Source: Candidatus Lightella neohaematopini (GTDB taxonomy: Bacteria; Pseudomonadota; Gammaproteobacteria; Enterobacterales; Enterobacteriaceae). Taken from it: 10,503 nt of DNA. The notes under the pieces were generated by a model, which did no database searches, was not told the origin of the DNA, and worked only from the letters and a program-made list of their open reading frames with translations. Made by a program: the position numbers and the translations under genes. Numbering within the stretch: the first letter of the stretch is position 1; each line of letters opens with the position of its first letter. The stretch covers positions 1-10,503 of the forward strand of contig JAOBJR010000089.1 of NCBI GenBank assembly GCA_025728395.1, read 5' to 3'. Positions 7,461-10,503 of the stretch are shown here, one piece after another.

Positions 7461-8000
7461 ATGAACTTTAATAAATTACAAATTAGCAATAATTTTCCTG
7501 AAGAAACATATGTAATTATCGAAATTTCATGTAATTCTAATCCTATAAAATATGAAATTAATAAAAATAATAATCTAATTTTTGTGGATAGATTTATACC
7601 AAGTCCAGTTTTTTATCCATGTAATTATGGATATATTAATAATACTCTATCACTAGATGGGGATCCAATTGATGCATTGGTAATTACTCCATATCCTTTA
7701 AATATTGGTACTATAATATTATGTAGACCAATAGGTTTACTAAAAACTATTGACGAATCAGGTAAAGATGTAAAATTAATTATGGTACCTAGTAATAAAA
7801 TTTGTAATGATTATAATAATATTATTGATATTAATGATATATCAGAATCTTTAAAATCAAAAATTACTTATTTTTTTGAAAACTATAAAAAATTAGAATT
7901 AAAAAAATGGACAAAAATTTGTGGCTGGGCTAACAAAGAAGAAGCAAAAAAAGAAATGATAGAAGCTTTAAATAGACTAAAACATAAAAATGAAAATTAA
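7461..8000 (+). CDS. ppa: Inorganic pyrophosphatase, family I
   Basis: Ppa hydrolyses the diphosphate released by DNA, RNA, aminoacyl-tRNA and isoprenoid synthesis, pulling those reactions forward (soluble, Mg-dependent). The 179 residues compare with 176 in E. coli. Active-site residues seen are Glu21, Lys30 and Glu32 in DPIKYEI-like NPIKYEI, Arg44 in FVDRF, Tyr56 in FYPCNYGYI, the signature LDGDPIDALV with Asp66, Asp68 and Asp71, and Asp98 and Asp103 with Lys105 in the TIDESGKDVK segment. The ATG follows AAGGAT at 5-base spacing, one of the better ribosome sites of the window. It lies 25 bases after the end of the ispB remnant on the same strand and may depend on transcription from ispB. 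It converges with rplI. Confidence 0.98.
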   Translation: MNFNKLQISNNFPEETYVIIEISCNSNPIKYEINKNNNLIFVDRFIPSPVFYPCNYGYINNTLSLDGDPIDALVITPYPLNIGTIILCRPIGLLKTIDESGKDVKLIMVPSNKICNDYNNIIDINDISESLKSKITYFFENYKKLELKKWTKICGWANKEEAKKEMIEALNRLKHKNEN

Positions 8001-8009
8001 AGCATTTAT

Positions 8010-8459
8010 TTATAAACTCTTTATTGTAAGAAGAATTCGAACTACTAATTTTTTTTCTACCAAAATTGTTACATCGTAACTACCAAGCTTTCTTATACTT
8101 TTTATTGGTAAGTTAATTTCTTTATTTTTTAGATATATTCCATGATTTTTCATATATTTAACTATATGATTACTATTAATAGATCCAAAAATTTTATTAT
8201 TTTTACCAACTTTAGCTAATATAGTAATATTATTTAATTCTTTAATTTTATTAACTTTATCTGTTATTTTGTATTCGTAATCAGCTAATTCTTTTTCTAA
8301 CTGAATTTTTTTATTATTAAAAAATAATAAATTATCTTTATTAGCAACTAAAGCTTTCTTGTTAGGTAATAAGAAATTTCTAGCGTATCCATCTTTTACT
8401 GCTACTTTATCACCAACATTACCTAATTTATTAATTTTACATAATAATATAACTATCAT
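8010..8459 (-). CDS. rplI: 50S ribosomal protein L9
   Basis: L9 binds domain V of 23S rRNA near the L1 stalk and supports reading-frame fidelity. The 149 residues equal E. coli L9. The N-terminal domain shows the signature region LGNVGDKVAVKDGYARNFLLP (split here as LGNVGDKVAV and KDGYARNFLLP, about 12-32). The long connecting helix covers about residues 41-75, and the C-terminal domain includes KIFGSINSNHI. A run of eight A's in the mRNA (T8 at 8049-8056) encodes E-K-K near the end and is in frame. It is the last gene of the rpsF-rpsR-rplI set, 26 bases after rpsR, with no strong ribosome site. Confidence 0.97.
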   Translation of the reverse strand: MIVILLCKINKLGNVGDKVAVKDGYARNFLLPNKKALVANKDNLLFFNNKKIQLEKELADYEYKITDKVNKIKELNNITILAKVGKNNKIFGSINSNHIVKYMKNHGIYLKNKEINLPIKSIRKLGSYDVTILVEKKLVVRILLTIKSL

Positions 8460-8485
8460 AACTTAATTATAATATATTTATTAAT

Positions 8486-8701
8486 TTAGTGATGATCAAT
8501 GTATGGCATAAGTGACAAATATCTAGCTTTTTTAATAGCACGTGCTATTATTCTTTGTTGTTTTGCACTAACTCCAGTAATTCTACTAGGGATAATTTTT
8601 CCACTTTCACTAACATAATTTTTTAAAACATCTATATTTTTATAATCTATTTGATAGATGTAATTTTTTGTTGAAAACAACTTCTGTTTATTATTATACA
8701 T
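8486..8701 (-). CDS. rpsR: 30S ribosomal protein S18
   Basis: S18 pairs with S6 on the platform of the small subunit. The protein has 71 residues (75 in E. coli). The core IDYKNIDVLKNYVSESGKI, PSRITG, KQQRIIARAIKKAR and YLSLMPY is well kept. The N-terminal tail has changed: the usual basic RRRKFCRF is replaced by NNKQKLFSTKN, with fewer arginines. The upstream gap to rpsF is 83 bases and lacks priB, which stands here in E. coli. Confidence 0.97.
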   Translation of the reverse strand: MYNNKQKLFSTKNYIYQIDYKNIDVLKNYVSESGKIIPSRITGVSAKQQRIIARAIKKARYLSLMPYIDHH

Positions 8702-8784
8702 TTCAATTAAATAATATAAAATTATTAAAAAACTAACTATTTAACCACAATATAACATTTATAATATATTATTACAATAAATTA

Positions 8785-9063
8785 TTATTTTATTTTAGTA
8801 ATTAAACTACGAATAATATTACTGTTAAATTTTAAATAATTTTCTATATTTTTTATTATATTAATTGGTACTGCAATATTCATAACAACATAATAAGCTT
8901 TTTTAAATTTATTGATACTATAAGATAATGATCGAATACCATAATTTTCTATTTTATGAATATTACCGTTATTATTAATTATAATATTTTTATAAAAATC
9001 AATTACTTCATCCACTTTATTATTTGTATTATCAATTAATATCATTATTTCATAATTACGCAT
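8785..9063 (-). CDS. rpsF: 30S ribosomal protein S6, short form
   Basis: S6 binds 16S rRNA as a partner of S18. Starting at the ATG at 9063, the protein reads MRNYEIMILI, which aligns with E. coli MRHYEIVFMV. A longer frame opens at a TTG at 9078, but the five extra residues have no counterpart and overlap the ribosome site GGAAG (9076-9072), so I prefer 9063. The 92-residue product covers the whole ferredoxin-like core (IHKIENYGIRSLSYSINKF, KAYYVVMNI, FNSNIIRSLITK). It stops at the end of that core, lacking the roughly 35-residue acidic tail that RimK extends with glutamates in E. coli. That modification cannot occur in the E. coli manner here. Confidence 0.95.
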   Translation of the reverse strand: MRNYEIMILIDNTNNKVDEVIDFYKNIIINNNGNIHKIENYGIRSLSYSINKFKKAYYVVMNIAVPINIIKNIENYLKFNSNIIRSLITKIK

Positions 9064-9071
9064 AAAGTATT

Positions 9072-9076
9072 CTTCC
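9072..9076 (-). promoter_or_regulatory. Ribosome binding site deciding the rpsF start
   Basis: GGAAG on the minus strand is followed by 8 bases and ATG at 9063. It lies inside the first codons of the longer TTG-started frame, which argues against that longer start. Confidence 0.6.
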
Positions 9077-9136
9077 AAGTTAAATAAATTATTTTAGTAT
9101 TTAAAATGTCTTTATAACTAAAGTTAATAATTGAAG

Positions 9137-9871
9137 CTAAAATAAAATACGCTGTCTAACTATTTCAAATAATATTATTCCAGTAGCAACAGATAAATTT
9201 ATTGATGTCATACTATTTCTAGTAGGAATATTAATTATTTCATCACAATTATGATATATTGAATTACATATACCTCGATTTTCTGAGCCAATAATTAACG
9301 CTAAAGATTTATTTAAATTACTTTTATAAAGTATATTATTTGATTTATCATTAGTACCTATAATTTTAATACCTTTACTTTTTAATATTTTGATTACATT
9401 ATTTAAATTATTAACTTTTAGTATTGGTATAATATTAGCAGCACCACTAGATACTTTATAAACAGTATCATTAAGTTTTACAGAATTATACTTAGGTATA
9501 ATTACTAAGTCAACATTAGCAGCATAAGCTGATCTCAAACATGATCCCAAATTATGAGGATCAGTAATACTATCTAAAATTAATATTAATAATAATTTAT
9601 TTTTTATATTAATAAGATTAATTAAAAATAATTTGTTAACATATTTTTTCTTATCTACGTAAGCTAATATTCCTTGATGTACAACATTACCAACTATTTT
9701 GTTTATTAATTTTTCATTAACAAAACTTATTTTTATTTTAAAGAAATTTAATTTATCAATAATAACTTTAATTCTTTCATTATTTTTTTTAGAAATTAAA
9801 ACATTATTGAAATATTTATGATTATAATTTAGTAAAGTTTTAATAGTATTAATACCATAAATAACATACAT
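9137..9871 (-). CDS. rlmB: 23S rRNA (guanosine-2251) 2'-O-methyltransferase RlmB
   Basis: RlmB is a SPOUT-family enzyme that methylates the ribose of G2251 in the P-loop of 23S rRNA. The 244 residues match E. coli RlmB (243). The N-terminal substrate-binding domain (about 1-75) is diverged, with IYGINTIKTLL and VVHQGILA recognisable. The catalytic knot has all three motifs: LDSITDPHNLGSCLRSA (99-115) with Asn107 and Arg113, ALIIGSENRGI (191-201) with Glu197, and MTSINLSVATGIILFE (221-236) with Asn225. An A8 run in the mRNA (T8 at 9783-9790) is in frame. It lies 32 bases after hflC; the genes between them in E. coli (yjeT, purA, nsrR, rnr) are gone. With RlmE this window keeps two ribose methylases acting near the peptidyl-transferase centre. 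Confidence 0.95.
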   Translation of the reverse strand: MYVIYGINTIKTLLNYNHKYFNNVLISKKNNERIKVIIDKLNFFKIKISFVNEKLINKIVGNVVHQGILAYVDKKKYVNKLFLINLINIKNKLLLILILDSITDPHNLGSCLRSAYAANVDLVIIPKYNSVKLNDTVYKVSSGAANIIPILKVNNLNNVIKILKSKGIKIIGTNDKSNNILYKSNLNKSLALIIGSENRGICNSIYHNCDEIINIPTRNSMTSINLSVATGIILFEIVRQRILF

Positions 9872-9903
9872 TTAATATTCAATATAAAAATTAATTTATA
9901 ACA

Positions 9904-10503
9904 CTATTTAAATTCATTAATAAATTTAAAAAAACTATCTTGATTGTTTAAAACCATTATATTTTTATTATTTTTAAAACTATTTCTATATATTCTTAAT
10001 CTTTTTATAAAATTATAAAAATCTGGATCCTTACTAAAAGATTGAGCATATATTTTTATTATCTTAGCATCAGCAATACCCTTAATTATAGATGATTGTT
10101 TCTTTGCTTCTGAAATAATACGAGTTACTTGATAATCAGCAATAGCTCTTATTTTTTCCGCTTCCTCTTTACCTTGTGATCTATGTCTACGTGCAACAGA
10201 TTCTCTTTCAGCTCTCATACGTTTATATATAGCATCAAATACTTCTATAGGTAAATTAATTTGTTTTATTCTAACATCGATAATTTTTATACCTAACATA
10301 CTCATACTACTACTATTATCTTTCATTATTTTTGCATTATATATATTATCCGTTACTCCGTAATTCAGTGAATTTTTTACATTATTCATTAATTTATTTC
10401 TAAAATCAGTTACTATACTTCTTACATCTAATTTACCTAATTCTGATCGCAAACGATCAGAAAACTTTCTTTTTATTAAAATTTCTGCCTGTGTGATATT
10501 TCC
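9904..10503 (-). CDS. hflC: HflC, FtsH-modulating membrane protein (5' end beyond the window)
   Basis: HflC forms with HflK a large SPFH/band-7 complex in the inner membrane that surrounds and modulates FtsH. The reading frame is open through the right edge. An in-frame TTG at 10452 could be mistaken for a start, but the codons upstream read GNITQAEILIKRKFSDRL, matching E. coli HflC. The true start and the N-terminal membrane segment therefore lie outside. The 199 visible residues show LGIKIIDVRIKQINLP, YKRMRAERESVARRHRSQG, EEAEKIRAIADY, the helical SEAKKQSSIIKGIADA and SFSKDPDFYNFIKRL. Between KLMNNVKNSLNYG and LGIKIIDV the protein is roughly 20-25 residues shorter than E. coli HflC, so an internal deletion has occurred. 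hflK would be expected just beyond the edge. Confidence 0.95.
   Translation of the reverse strand, partial: GNITQAEILIKRKFSDRLRSELGKLDVRSIVTDFRNKLMNNVKNSLNYGVTDNIYNAKIMKDNSSSMSMLGIKIIDVRIKQINLPIEVFDAIYKRMRAERESVARRHRSQGKEEAEKIRAIADYQVTRIISEAKKQSSIIKGIADAKIIKIYAQSFSKDPDFYNFIKRLRIYRNSFKNNKNIMVLNNQDSFFKFINEFK

Noticed and set aside
8785..9078. rpsF starting at the TTG at 9078 (97 residues)
   Set aside because: The added MEEYF has no counterpart in S6 and covers the ribosome site GGAAG; the ATG at 9063 gives the family's start.
9904..10452. hflC as a complete gene starting at TTG 10452
   Set aside because: HflC-like sequence continues in frame to the window edge at 10503, so the gene is truncated by the window, not short.
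1..10503. CRISPR arrays, insertion sequences, phage genes, toxin-antitoxin pairs or horizontally acquired islands
   Set aside because: No regularly spaced repeats, terminal inverted repeats or transposase motifs are seen, and every sizeable frame is assigned to a core gammaproteobacterial gene in ancestral order.

Overview
The window looks like a stretch of the chromosome of a gammaproteobacterial (Enterobacterales-like) insect endosymbiont with a strongly reduced genome. The DNA is very AT-rich, spacers are short and AT-only, and Lys/Asn/Ile-rich proteins still align with E. coli proteins over nearly their full length. The gene order is the E. coli order with genes removed. I cannot name the species. 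No mobile element, CRISPR array, phage gene or foreign-looking gene is visible, and I see no new biological system.

Layout. Positions 1-6293 are one minus-strand block, read from right to left as rplU-rpmA-obgE-greA-rlmE-ftsH-folP-secG-tRNA-Leu. This matches the E. coli rplU-to-leuU region minus yhbE, dacB, yhbY and glmM. ispB is divergent from rplU on the plus strand, as in E. coli. It is followed directly by ppa, which in E. coli lies far away, so a rearrangement breakpoint falls between 7435 and 7461. From 8010 to the right end, a second minus-strand block reads hflC-rlmB-rpsF-rpsR-rplI. This is the E. coli hflC...rplI order without yjeT, purA, nsrR, rnr and priB. ppa and rplI converge with 9 bases between their stop codons.

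Function. Most genes serve translation and its upkeep: ribosomal proteins L21, L27, L9, S18 and S6, the 23S rRNA 2'-O-methyltransferases RlmE and RlmB, the ribosome-assembly GTPase Obg, a tRNA-Leu, the transcript-cleavage factor GreA and inorganic pyrophosphatase. The rest act in the membrane (FtsH protease, its modulator HflC, SecG) or in cofactor synthesis (FolP for folate, IspB for the quinone side chain).

The most notable feature is ispB. It is split by two frameshifts, each at a run of exactly seven A's and in opposite directions. Adding one A to the first run and removing one from the second restores a 325-residue protein that aligns end to end with the E. coli enzyme (323 residues) and keeps both Asp-rich catalytic motifs. 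It is either a young pseudogene, a gene rescued by slippage on poly(A), or a sequence with homopolymer errors. The next most notable is FolP, which has lost several near-invariant active-site residues, including the pterin-binding Asp96.
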